A stretch of DNA of 64,000 nucleotides from Virgisporangium ochraceum (lineage in GTDB: Bacteria; Actinomycetota; Actinomycetes; Mycobacteriales; Micromonosporaceae). The position numbers and the translations under genes were made by a program. Numbering within the stretch: position 1 is the stretch's first letter; every line of letters begins with the position of its first letter. This document shows positions 56,912-64,000 of this stretch, piece after piece. Location of the stretch: NCBI RefSeq assembly GCF_016863655.1, contig NZ_BOPH01000088.1, positions 1-64,000 of the forward strand, in the 5' to 3' direction. The notes under the pieces were generated by a model that searched no databases, was not told the DNA's origin, and saw only the letters and a program-made list of their open reading frames with translations.

Positions 56912-59305
56912 CTATGCGGAGTACGTCCGGGACACGGCGGCCCGGTGGAGCGGTTCGTCGACCGGCGGGACGGCGTACCCGTAGCGGCGGCGGATCCCTG
57001 TCGCCTCGGCGGCGTGGGCCACGGCCTGATCGGGGGCCGAGTCGAGCGTCGCGACGGCGAGCCGGTCGAGGAGCCTGGCCCGTTCGAATGGCTCGGGCCC
57101 GAACGCGAGCCCACGGGCGTAACACGCGGCGGCGGTCGCCATGTCACCGCGGGCCCGCGCGAGGTCGCCGGACGCCTGGCACGCCATCGCCCGGATCGGG
57201 GCGTTGTCGGCACCGGTCGCGAGCCGCGTCGCCTCCTCGGCGCACCGGGCCGCCGCCGCCTCGTGGTCGCTCGCGAGTTCGGCCCCGGCCAGGAGTGCGA
57301 GCGTGAACGCTACGGCGTGCGGCTCGCCGAGCCGGCGGAACCGGGTCAGCGCCTGCGTGAGCAGGCCGAGCGCGGCGGCCGGCTGGGCCCGGTCCAGATC
57401 GAGCCCGCCGAGGTTGACCAGGGCGGTGGCGATGCCCCGCTCGTCGCCCAGTCCGGTCTTGATGTCGAGGCTGCGCTGGTAGTAGTCGCGGGCCAGGTCG
57501 AGGTCACCGCGCTCGTGCGCGACCGTGCCGAGATTGTTCAGCGCGACGGTGACGTAGCGGTTTTCGCCGACGGCCTCGGCGTCGGCGAGACACGCCAGAT
57601 ACGCCTCGTGCGCGAGGTCGAGGTCGCCCAGTGACTTGTGCGCGGCGCCCACGAGGTTGCGGGCGGCGATCGCCAGATCGCCATCCGCGCCGCCGCTGCG
57701 CGCCGCGGCGTGGCCGCAGGCGAGCGCGCCCCGGTGGTCGCCGTGATGGTTCGCGGCGATACCGGCCCGGAGCCAGGCCGACCCCGCGACGCCAGGATCG
57801 GCCGTGGCCGTCGCCACCGCCCGCAGCAGGCGGTGCGCCTCGGCGAACCGTCCCCGGGCGGTGAGGTGCTCGGCCAGCGCGCTCACGACACCACCGTCGA
57901 GTAGCTCCGGGGCGCCGGCGCAGGCGAACTCCACTGCGGCCCGGACGTCGTCGAACTGCCGGGCGACGGCGTCGGTGCCGCCCGAGCGCAGCACGGTGAG
58001 CATGTAGGTCGCGTGCGCGTGCCCGCAGGCATCGGCGAGGCCAGCTTCCCGGAGGCGGTCGTGGGCGACCTCGCGGATCGTGTCGAGGACGTCCACGGCG
58101 GTGGATCCATCGTCGCCGACGAGCCGGACGAGGCTCGCGGCGGCCAGCCGGGTCAGGCTCGCGGCGGCCAGCCGGGCTGGCGGTCCGGCGACGGGCCCGA
58201 CCGGTGTCGCCGCGCGCAGTACGGCCGCGAGCGCGTCGACCGTCACGCGTCCACGGAAGGCGCCGAGCACCCGGAACACCAGCCGGTCGACGTCGTCGAG
58301 GAGCGCGATGCTCCAGTCGACCGTGTCGGTCAGCGAATGGTGGCGGGGCGGCACGTCCACCAGATCGGTCCGCAGTGTCCGCACGGTCAGTTCGGCCGCC
58401 ACGCGCAGGATGTCGTGCTCCCCGAGCATGCCCGCCGCCAGCTCGATGGCGAGCGGCAGGCCGTCCAGGCGGCGGCAGACCGAGACCACTTCCTCCACTG
58501 TGGACCGGTCGACGCGGAAGTCCGGCCGGCGGGCCCGGGCCCGTTCGACCAGCAGCTCGACGGCCGGGCTGGCCAGCGCGGCCGCCGGGTCGGTGGTCGC
58601 CGGACCGGGCACCGCCAACGGGTCCAGGGTCCACACCGTGCCGGCCGGAGACGGCGGCCTGCGACCGGTGAGCAGCAGATGCAGGCGGGGGCAGCGGTCG
58701 ACCAGTGCCGCGAGGTCCGGACCGAGATCGGACACGTGCTCGACGCCGTCGAGGACCAGCAGCCGCTTCTGGTCACCGATCCGACGGGCGATCGCGGAGG
58801 GCGAGGCGACGGTTCCCGGCCCCGCGGCGGCGGCGAGCGCGCCGCGCACCTCGTCCCGGTCGCGCAGCGGTCCCAGATCGACGACGTCCATGTGGTCGAA
58901 GGTGCCGACGAGGTGCCACGCCACCTCCAGGGCGAGCCGGCTCTTGCCGACGCCGCCCGGCCCGACCACGGTCACCAGGCGGGTGCCACGGACGAGGCGG
59001 ACGAGGATCGCGAGTTCGGACCGACGCCCCACCAACCCGTTGGCCGGTGCGGGGACGGTGCCGAGGTCGCCGGCGCGACGGCCGCCCGGATCGGTGGTGC
59101 CGAGTGCGGTCTTCAGCCGGCGCCGTTCCTCGTCGGTCAGGCGCAGCCCGTCGGCGAGCGCCGCGACCGTGGCGGGGTGGGGCCGCGTCACGCCCCGCTC
59201 CAGATTGCGGACGGTACGCACGCTGACCCCGCTCGCGTGGGACAGCTCCTCCTGGGACAGTCCGCGGTCCTGACGCAGCCGGGTCAGAAGGGCGGCCAGT
59301 TCCAC
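56912..59305 (-). CDS. XRE-HTH/STAND ATPase/TPR regulator
   Basis: 797 residues from GTG 59305, preceded by GGAGAGGACG. N-terminal XRE helix-turn-helix (LAALLTRLRQDRGLSQEELSHASGVSVRTVRNLERG), then a NB-ARC-like NTPase (P-loop VVGPGGVGKSRLALE near 115, LLVLDGVEH, LLLTGRRPP, GLPLAIELAA) and C-terminal TPR repeats (VALNNLGTVAHERGDLDLARDYYQRSL). This is the LuxR/AfsR-like STAND layout with an XRE DNA-binding head. The start overlaps the 3' end of a second, shorter STAND gene by 22 bp. Ligand and targets unknown. Confidence 0.9.
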   Translation of the reverse strand: MELAALLTRLRQDRGLSQEELSHASGVSVRTVRNLERGVTRPHPATVAALADGLRLTDEERRRLKTALGTTDPGGRRAGDLGTVPAPANGLVGRRSELAILVRLVRGTRLVTVVGPGGVGKSRLALEVAWHLVGTFDHMDVVDLGPLRDRDEVRGALAAAAGPGTVASPSAIARRIGDQKRLLVLDGVEHVSDLGPDLAALVDRCPRLHLLLTGRRPPSPAGTVWTLDPLAVPGPATTDPAAALASPAVELLVERARARRPDFRVDRSTVEEVVSVCRRLDGLPLAIELAAGMLGEHDILRVAAELTVRTLRTDLVDVPPRHHSLTDTVDWSIALLDDVDRLVFRVLGAFRGRVTVDALAAVLRAATPVGPVAGPPARLAAASLTRLAAASLVRLVGDDGSTAVDVLDTIREVAHDRLREAGLADACGHAHATYMLTVLRSGGTDAVARQFDDVRAAVEFACAGAPELLDGGVVSALAEHLTARGRFAEAHRLLRAVATATADPGVAGSAWLRAGIAANHHGDHRGALACGHAAARSGGADGDLAIAARNLVGAAHKSLGDLDLAHEAYLACLADAEAVGENRYVTVALNNLGTVAHERGDLDLARDYYQRSLDIKTGLGDERGIATALVNLGGLDLDRAQPAAALGLLTQALTRFRRLGEPHAVAFTLALLAGAELASDHEAAAARCAEEATRLATGADNAPIRAMACQASGDLARARGDMATAAACYARGLAFGPEPFERARLLDRLAVATLDSAPDQAVAHAAEATGIRRRYGYAVPPVDEPLHRAAVSRTYSA

Positions 59306-60474
59306 AACGACGTCCTCTCCTCGATGCCGACCGGCACCGGCTGTCGGCAGACGACTTCCCGTACGGATCTGGGCACGGTGAACTCGATCTGAGGACCGCT
59401 GACGCTGATCAGCGCGGTCGCCGCGAGCAGTGTGACCGTCGCGTCGAGATGATCGGTGGTGTAACGCCTCGCAGCGAGGGCCCGGCGAAGCTCGTGCGGA
59501 GTCGCGCGCCCCAGCGACGCCAGCACTGTCAGGCACTCCGCGTCGGGTCCCGGCAGCCGGCCGACGGCCGAGCGCACGACGCGGTGCAGCACCTCGTCAC
59601 GGGCGCCAGCCAGTTCGACCGCGAGGGCGGCGTCCACGTCGGACAGACGCCAGGTGCGCAGCCGGGCCGCGGTGAGCTCGATGGCCATCGGGTTGCCGCC
59701 CAGCCGCCGGACGACCGAGGCCGCGGCGACGGCGTCCTCATCGGCGACGATGCCGGGCCGGACGGCGCGCGCCCGCCGGGCCAGCAGGCCCACGGCGGCG
59801 GGCTGGTCCAGCGGACCGATCGGCCAACGGTGCTCGGCCCGCACCCGGACCGGCGTGCGTGCGGTCACCAGCAGGCGCAGGCCGGCGTCCCTGGCCAGCA
59901 GCGCGGCCAGGTCCTGGCCCGGTATCAGGTCGGCGTCGTCGACCAGCACGAGCCGCCGGCCGTCGACCGCCGCGGCACCGGCGATGGCCTCGACCGGGTC
60001 GGCACCGTCCATGAGGGAGTCGAGCCGCACCACACCGACGGACGTGCCGGACCGGACCCGGGCGAGCGCGGCGGCCGCCAGGGCGGACTTGCCGATCCCG
60101 GCCGGACCGAGAACGCTCGCCATCCGGACGCCGCCGTCGTCCAGGAGATCCACGAGCCCGGCCAGTTCGCGGGCCCGCCCCACGAGTCCGCCGTCACCGG
60201 CGGCGGGTCCCGATCGGCCGGCTGCCGGGCGGGCCGCGCGCGCCAGACGGTCGCGCTCGCCGGCGTCGAGGCGAAGACCGTCGGCCAGTGCCACGACGGT
60301 CTGGCGTTGCGGTCGCCTCGTCGCTCCCCGTTCCAGGTCTCCGATGGCGCGAGCGCTCACGCCGGTGAGTTCGGCGAGCCGCTCCTGCGACAGTCCGCGG
60401 GCGCAGCGCAGGGCCGCGAGCAGTTCACCGAATGCGCCGCCGACCGGTTGGCGGTCCGGTTCACCCAACGTCAT
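59284..60474 (-). CDS. Short XRE-HTH/STAND ATPase regulator without TPR
   Basis: 396 residues from ATG 60474. XRE head: LLAALRCARGLSQERLAELTGVSARAIGDLERGATRRP; NTPase: VLGPAGIGKSALAAAALA (P-loop near 122), LVLVDDADLIPGQD, LLVTARTPV, GGNPMAIELTAARL. The head and NTPase are clearly related to the downstream 797-residue protein, suggesting duplication, but the protein stops after the winged-helix part and has no TPR array. The two genes overlap by 22 bp and are cotranscribed, so a heteromeric sensor pair is possible. Confidence 0.88.
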   Translation of the reverse strand: MTLGEPDRQPVGGAFGELLAALRCARGLSQERLAELTGVSARAIGDLERGATRRPQRQTVVALADGLRLDAGERDRLARAARPAAGRSGPAAGDGGLVGRARELAGLVDLLDDGGVRMASVLGPAGIGKSALAAAALARVRSGTSVGVVRLDSLMDGADPVEAIAGAAAVDGRRLVLVDDADLIPGQDLAALLARDAGLRLLVTARTPVRVRAEHRWPIGPLDQPAAVGLLARRARAVRPGIVADEDAVAAASVVRRLGGNPMAIELTAARLRTWRLSDVDAALAVELAGARDEVLHRVVRSAVGRLPGPDAECLTVLASLGRATPHELRRALAARRYTTDHLDATVTLLAATALISVSGPQIEFTVPRSVREVVCRQPVPVGIEERTSLWNWPPF

Positions 60475-60555
60475 GCCCTATCCCGCACGGTGGAGAGCTC
60501 TTGACGACGGCCGAACGCCGGGGCGACATTGCCGGACGTTCTGCCGGATCCTTCC

Positions 60556-60583
60556 TGGTTGCGCTCGGTCGGCCGCTTATAGC
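60556..60583 (+). promoter_or_regulatory. Candidate leaderless promoter of GH6 gene
   Basis: TGGTTG (60556-60561) and TATAGC (60578-60583) with a 16-bp spacer; the ATG at 60592 lies 8 bp past the -10 box, so transcription may start near the ATG. The adjacent 60621-60634 palindrome would then cover the first transcribed bases. Confidence 0.35.
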
Positions 60584-60591
60584 GTCCGTCC

Positions 60592-62166
60592 ATGACGCAC
60601 CCCGACCCCGCGCTTGCACCTGGGAGCGCTCCCAGGTTAACAGTCCGCCGCCGGCTCCGATGGGCAGCAATCGGCATGATCGCCGCTGTCGCGTCGACCC
60701 TGCTGTTCGCCACGCCGCCGGCGTCCGCCGCGCTCCCATCCGGCTTCCCCTCGTCGTTGTTCTATGCCAGCGAGCAGACCAAGGCATGGGCGTACAGCGA
60801 GGCCAACCCGCCCCAGATCAAGGTCCACCGCGAGGCCGTGAAGAGCATGATCGCGAGCCAGCCGACCGGTATCTGGTACTCGAACTGGGCCTCCGAGGGC
60901 CCGGACGACATCGCGTACCTGGTGGAACGCGAGGTGACCCGCGCCGTGGAACAGCGCAAGACACCGGTCTTCGTGCCTTACATGATCCCCAACCGCGACT
61001 GCGCGAACCTCAGCGCCGGCGGCGCGCCGGACTCCGCCCAGTGGCGGTACTGGATCCAGCAGTTCGCCGCCGGCCTCCAGATGGCCTTCTGGGCGCACTC
61101 GACGTCCACCGTCCGGGTCCAGATCATGCTCGAACCCGATGCGGTCGCGTTGCAGTCCGGCGACGAGGGCTGCAAGGACGCGGACGGTAAGCCGGTGACC
61201 TTCGATGTCGCCCAGCGCAACAGCGACCTGAAGTTCGCCGTCCAGACCCTGACCAACGCCGTCTGCCTGGACTCACAGGCGACAAGTTGTCCCTGGTGGC
61301 AGAGCCACGTCAACGTCTATCTCGACGCCGGTCACTCGGCCTGGTACGGCTGGGGTGATCCAGGCGTCACCACGATCGCCAACCGGCTCCGCGCCGCCGG
61401 CGTGGACTCCGCGACCGGGTTCTACACCAACGCCTCGAACTACGTGCCGACCGCGAACGAAGCGGAGTACGGCAAGAAGATCCGCCTCAAGTTGCAGAAC
61501 CCGCACGCCCCCTACCAGATGGTGCACGTCGTCGACACGTCGCGTAACGGGGCGGCCATCCCGAGGGGGCGCCAGTCCGACACCGGTTGGCCCGACTGGT
61601 GCGACCCGACCGGTGCCCGCCTCGGTATGCCGCCGACCATTGCCACCGGTGTCCCGCTGATGCAGACGATGTGGATCAAACCGCCGGGCGAGACCGACGG
61701 ATGCTACGGCGGCAGTTCGACGGTCGGAACACCCGGACGCGACGGGCGCGGGGTGCCCGCGGACGGTCTTCCCGCCGGCAGTTTCTCGGGCCAGCTGGCC
61801 TGCCGGCTCATCACGGGGTCGATCACGTGCCCGGACGTGGACTACGGCGCCGCACCGCCGCCACCGATGGACCTGCGGATCGCCAGTGCCACCGCCGACC
61901 AGATCGCGCTCCAGTGGTATCCGTCCTACGGCGCATGCGCCTATCAGATCGGCTACCGGATCAACGGCCGGGGATCATTCCGGGCCATCGTGGCCTTCGG
62001 CAGCGGCAGCGGCATCAACCCGTGGCCCCAGTCCACGTACTACCTCACCGGCAGCGACATCAAGCGGGGCACCAAGGTGGAATACGCCGTGCGCGCCCGC
62101 AACTGCGGTGTGACGGCCCGCTACTCGGGCTACTACGCCATCGTCGCGACATACGACTACCCGTGA
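60592..62166 (+). CDS. Secreted GH6 cellulase/cellobiohydrolase with C-terminal fibronectin-III domain
   Basis: 524 residues. N-terminal signal with an Arg-rich lead (VRRRLRW) and a hydrophobic core IAAVASTLLFATPPASA. The GH6 catalytic domain (about 50-410) shows VPYMIPNRDCA (conserved Asp loop), IMLEPDAVAL, YLDAGHSAWYGW and VVDTSRNG. The last 100 residues (MDLRIASATADQIALQWYPS to end) look like a fibronectin-III module; no cellulose-binding domain is seen. GH6 enzymes cleave beta-1,4-glucan with inversion. The ATG at 60592 places the CebR-type palindrome inside the first 15 codons; an ATG at 60676 would leave the signal without positive charge. A strong terminator follows the stop. Confidence 0.9.
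   Translation: MTHPDPALAPGSAPRLTVRRRLRWAAIGMIAAVASTLLFATPPASAALPSGFPSSLFYASEQTKAWAYSEANPPQIKVHREAVKSMIASQPTGIWYSNWASEGPDDIAYLVEREVTRAVEQRKTPVFVPYMIPNRDCANLSAGGAPDSAQWRYWIQQFAAGLQMAFWAHSTSTVRVQIMLEPDAVALQSGDEGCKDADGKPVTFDVAQRNSDLKFAVQTLTNAVCLDSQATSCPWWQSHVNVYLDAGHSAWYGWGDPGVTTIANRLRAAGVDSATGFYTNASNYVPTANEAEYGKKIRLKLQNPHAPYQMVHVVDTSRNGAAIPRGRQSDTGWPDWCDPTGARLGMPPTIATGVPLMQTMWIKPPGETDGCYGGSSTVGTPGRDGRGVPADGLPAGSFSGQLACRLITGSITCPDVDYGAAPPPPMDLRIASATADQIALQWYPSYGACAYQIGYRINGRGSFRAIVAFGSGSGINPWPQSTYYLTGSDIKRGTKVEYAVRARNCGVTARYSGYYAIVATYDYP
60619..60636. promoter_or_regulatory. CebR-type operator
   Basis: CCTGGGAGCGCTCCCAGG is a perfect 18-bp palindrome whose core TGGGAGCGCTCCCA (60621-60634) is the established operator of CebR, the cellobiose-responsive repressor of cellulase genes in Streptomyces. 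It lies within the predicted first codons of the GH6 gene, 9 codons after the ATG. Confidence 0.88.
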
Positions 62167-62171
62167 TCCGC

Positions 62172-62207
62172 ACTCCGCGTGGCGGGCGCCGGCCCGCCAC
62201 GCGGAGT
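62172..62207 (+). terminator. Rho-independent-type hairpin after GH6
   Basis: A perfect 16-bp stem (62172-62187 with 62192-62207; arms start ACTCCGCGTGG) with a 4-nt loop GCCG, 6 bp after the cellulase stop. No T-run follows, as usual in high-GC actinomycetes. The remaining gap to the next gene (62208-62386) shows nothing else but a promoter-like stretch at its end. Confidence 0.8.
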
Positions 62208-62373
62208 TCACGCTCTGGGTGTCCATGATGGACGCTGGGGGCGCCTGGATGGCGGCCAGGGCAATGATGCTTCGCGGCCGGACGCGTGGGCTGCCTGCCG
62301 CGCCCCCTCACCGTCAGCAAGGCGCTGATAGATAGGTGAGACCTGCCGATGCGGTTCGGGTGCACTCGACGCA

Positions 62374-62388
62374 TATGATGATCATCAT
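62374..62388 (+). promoter_or_regulatory. TATGAT -10 box and palindrome at start of NTF2-like gene
   Basis: TATGAT at 62374-62379 sits 7 bp before the ATG at 62387, fitting leaderless transcription. It overlaps a perfect 14-bp palindrome, ATGATGATCATCAT (62375-62388), which could let a repressor block the -10 box. No clear -35 box was found. Confidence 0.35.
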
Positions 62389-63178
62389 GGACAATACGCA
62401 TGCCGATCTCGGAGAGTACCTGCGCGAATACTATGTGCTCAAATCGGCCGGTGACCTCGACGGTGTGACCGGACTGTTCCGCTCGGACGCCGTCTACGCC
62501 GACGCGACCCTGGGCTGGCGCATCGACGGGCTCGACGCGCTCTCCGCCGGCTGGGCTGAGTACATGCCCGGTTGGGTCCAGCGCGGTGCTGTGTCGTATC
62601 CGACCCGGGTGCTTGGCGACGCCACGGGCGGCGTGGCGTTCGTGACCGCGAGCCCAGAACTGTTCGGTGGTGAGCTTCGTGCGCTCGCTGGAGTGAGCAT
62701 CGTCGACGGCCTCATCGTTCGATTCATCGACTACTGGGACGGTCGGCAGCTGGATCTCTCGAGCATGCGTGTCCCGGACGACCAGTTCCCGCTCAGCTTC
62801 GGTGAGGACCTGCCGGCGGCCCGGGAACACGGCCTTCTGGATGAAGCGGTCGACCGCCTCGTATCGGGTGAGTATCCGCTGGCAACCGATGTCACACTCG
62901 AGGATCTGACGCTGCGGGTGCGTGTTCACGGAAAGAATGCGACGGCCACACTGTGGGAACAACTCCCGTATGGCGGCGGCGTCAAGGTGTGCCGCGTCAT
63001 GGGCGGGCCACGCGGCGGCGGATTCGAATGGATCTCGCCCGACGGACCGGTCAACCGCGGGATCACGGCCGTAGCTCTCGACTCGGACGGGCGCATTGCC
63101 GAGCTGTGCTCGACCTGGGACGGCGCACGGGTTTCCGACGCACTCCTGCGCGAGTGGCACGGGTCGGCACTCGGGTAG
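62387..63178 (+). CDS. Tandem NTF2-like (SnoaL-type) protein
   Basis: About 263 residues from ATG 62387 (earlier ATGs at 62375 and 62378 are in frame). Two similar modules: the first (1 to about 125) begins DLGEYLREYYVLKSAGDLDGVTGLFRSDAVY with VDGLIVRFIDYWDGRQL; the second (about 130-263) has VTLEDLTLRVRVHGK, GGVKVCRVMG and DSDGRIAELCSTWDGARV. Both fit the nuclear-transport-factor-2 cone fold used by SnoaL cyclases, dehydratases and isomerases. Catalytic residues cannot be assigned. It stands alone between the cellulase and a LuxR-type regulator. Confidence 0.75.
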   Translation: MDNTHADLGEYLREYYVLKSAGDLDGVTGLFRSDAVYADATLGWRIDGLDALSAGWAEYMPGWVQRGAVSYPTRVLGDATGGVAFVTASPELFGGELRALAGVSIVDGLIVRFIDYWDGRQLDLSSMRVPDDQFPLSFGEDLPAAREHGLLDEAVDRLVSGEYPLATDVTLEDLTLRVRVHGKNATATLWEQLPYGGGVKVCRVMGGPRGGGFEWISPDGPVNRGITAVALDSDGRIAELCSTWDGARVSDALLREWHGSALG

Positions 63179-63343
63179 ACGAAGACGTTCGCAACTTCCG
63201 AGCAGGCCTTGCGGCAGGGTCGCGAGCCCGACACCACTGATTGGTCACACATCCGGAGCCGCGGGGTGGGCCGCCGTTGTGACGGTGGACTCGGTCTGGC
63301 CGGGCGGGCGTGGCCGGGCGGTGGTCGCCGGGATGATGTCACC

Positions 63344-64000
63344 GTGTCGGCACCGCTGGTTGGTCGGGAGTCCGAGTTGCGCGTCCTCGGCGGGCTGCTC
63401 GGGCGGATCCACGACGGGGGTGGCGCGGTCCTCGTGCGGGGCGAGGTCGGCATCGGCAAGTCCGCCCTGCTGCAGGAGGCGGCCCGCGTCGCCCGGGCGG
63501 CGCGGGTGCGGGTGCTGACCACCACCGGCGTGCCGAGCGAGGCGCAGATCCCGTTCGCGGGGCTGTACCAGCTCCTCCGGCCGATCCTCGGCCAGGCCGA
63601 CCGGCTGCCGACGCCGCAGCGGGGCGCCGTGCTGGCGGCGTTCGGCCGCACCGACACCGCGGTCCCGGACCTCTATCTGGTGGCGCTGGCCACGTTGGGC
63701 CTGATCGGCGAGGCGACCACGCGGGAACCGGTCCTGCTGGTCGTCGAGGACGCGCACTGGCTCGATCCCGCCAGCGCCGACGTGCTGGTCTTCGTCGCTC
63801 GGCGGCTGGAGTTCGAACCGGTGATCCTACTGGCGGCGATGCGTGACGGCTTCGGCGGACCGTTCGCCGACAGCGGTCTTCCGGCGCTCGCACCGGGCCG
63901 GCTGGGCCCGGAGGACGCGGAGACCCTGGTCGACGCGCACGCCCCCGGTCTACGCGACGAGGTCCGCAAGCGGGTGCTGACCGAGGCCGCCGGCAACCCG
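63344..64000 (+). CDS. LuxR-family AAA regulator, N-terminal part (partial)
   Basis: 219 codons from GTG 63344 to the window edge. It opens SAPLVGRESELRVLGGLL and shows the Walker A loop VRGEVGIGKSALLQEA near residue 35, VPSEAQIPFAGLYQLLRP (typical of large LuxR/MalT-like STAND regulators), Walker B LLVVEDAHWLDPASADVL near 140 and a sensor-like ILLAAMRDG. The rest, presumably a TPR-like region and a C-terminal LuxR HTH, lies beyond the window. The 165-bp gap before it has no clear operator. Confidence 0.85.
   Translation, partial: MSAPLVGRESELRVLGGLLGRIHDGGGAVLVRGEVGIGKSALLQEAARVARAARVRVLTTTGVPSEAQIPFAGLYQLLRPILGQADRLPTPQRGAVLAAFGRTDTAVPDLYLVALATLGLIGEATTREPVLLVVEDAHWLDPASADVLVFVARRLEFEPVILLAAMRDGFGGPFADSGLPALAPGRLGPEDAETLVDAHAPGLRDEVRKRVLTEAAGNP

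Overview
The window is very GC-rich, with GTG and TTG starts, ATGA start/stop overlaps, SARP, MmyB-type and STAND regulators, F420/deazaflavin-type and Acg-type oxidoreductases and a CebR-like operator. This points to a filamentous actinomycete. A recurrent palindrome, TCCACTGTGGA, inside genes would fit Pseudonocardiales (Lentzea, Saccharothrix or Amycolatopsis relatives), but that placement is inference only. No rRNA, tRNA, CRISPR array or transposase was recognised.

Region A (1-23.7 kb) is the most striking part. A six-gene plus-strand operon encodes an electron-transfer flavoprotein (etfB, etfA), an EtfD-like membrane iron-sulphur quinone reductase, an acyl-CoA dehydrogenase with a C-terminal extension, a 2513-residue iterative PKS (KS-AT-KS'-ACP-KR-DH) resembling polyunsaturated fatty acid synthases, and a 1763-residue eukaryote-like acyl-CoA carboxylase whose biotin carboxylase domain has lost its ATP-binding core. 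A converging minus-strand pair adds an Sfp-type phosphopantetheinyl transferase and an acyl-CoA ligase. An alpha/beta hydrolase, an Acg-like nitroreductase and a Ddn-like oxidoreductase border the block. Similar GGGCCGAA-type palindromes lie before several of these units and resemble DosR/DevR sites. I read this as a lipid or polyene pathway tied to the quinone pool and perhaps to low oxygen.

Region B (23.7-39.4 kb) holds a membrane molybdopterin oxidoreductase coupled to a fasciclin lipoprotein, two small dioxygenase/monooxygenase-like genes, a large SARP regulator overlapping an ABC permease, and an oxidation cluster (LysR, P450, LysR, esterase, zinc alcohol dehydrogenase, LysR, VOC protein). 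A 96-bp nested inverted repeat separates the divergent esterase and dehydrogenase.

Region C (39.4-53 kb) is accessory and partly decayed. It has a sigma factor operon with a frameshifted membrane partner and a truncated kinase, a membrane-anchored seven-bladed WD40 protein with an N-terminal RHIM-like (bacterial amyloid signalling) motif, an SMP-30-type secreted propeller beside an MmyB-type regulator, small unknown genes, an HxlR fusion beside an SDR with an altered active site, a beta-lactamase-fold hydrolase, a glycosyltransferase remnant, and a leucine-rich-repeat-variant protein with a late frameshift.

Region D (53-64 kb) holds an FtsX-type permease, a SUKH-4 immunity-like protein, two overlapping HTH-STAND regulators, a secreted GH6 cellulase with a CebR operator inside its first codons, a tandem NTF2-like protein and the start of a LuxR-type AAA regulator cut by the window edge.
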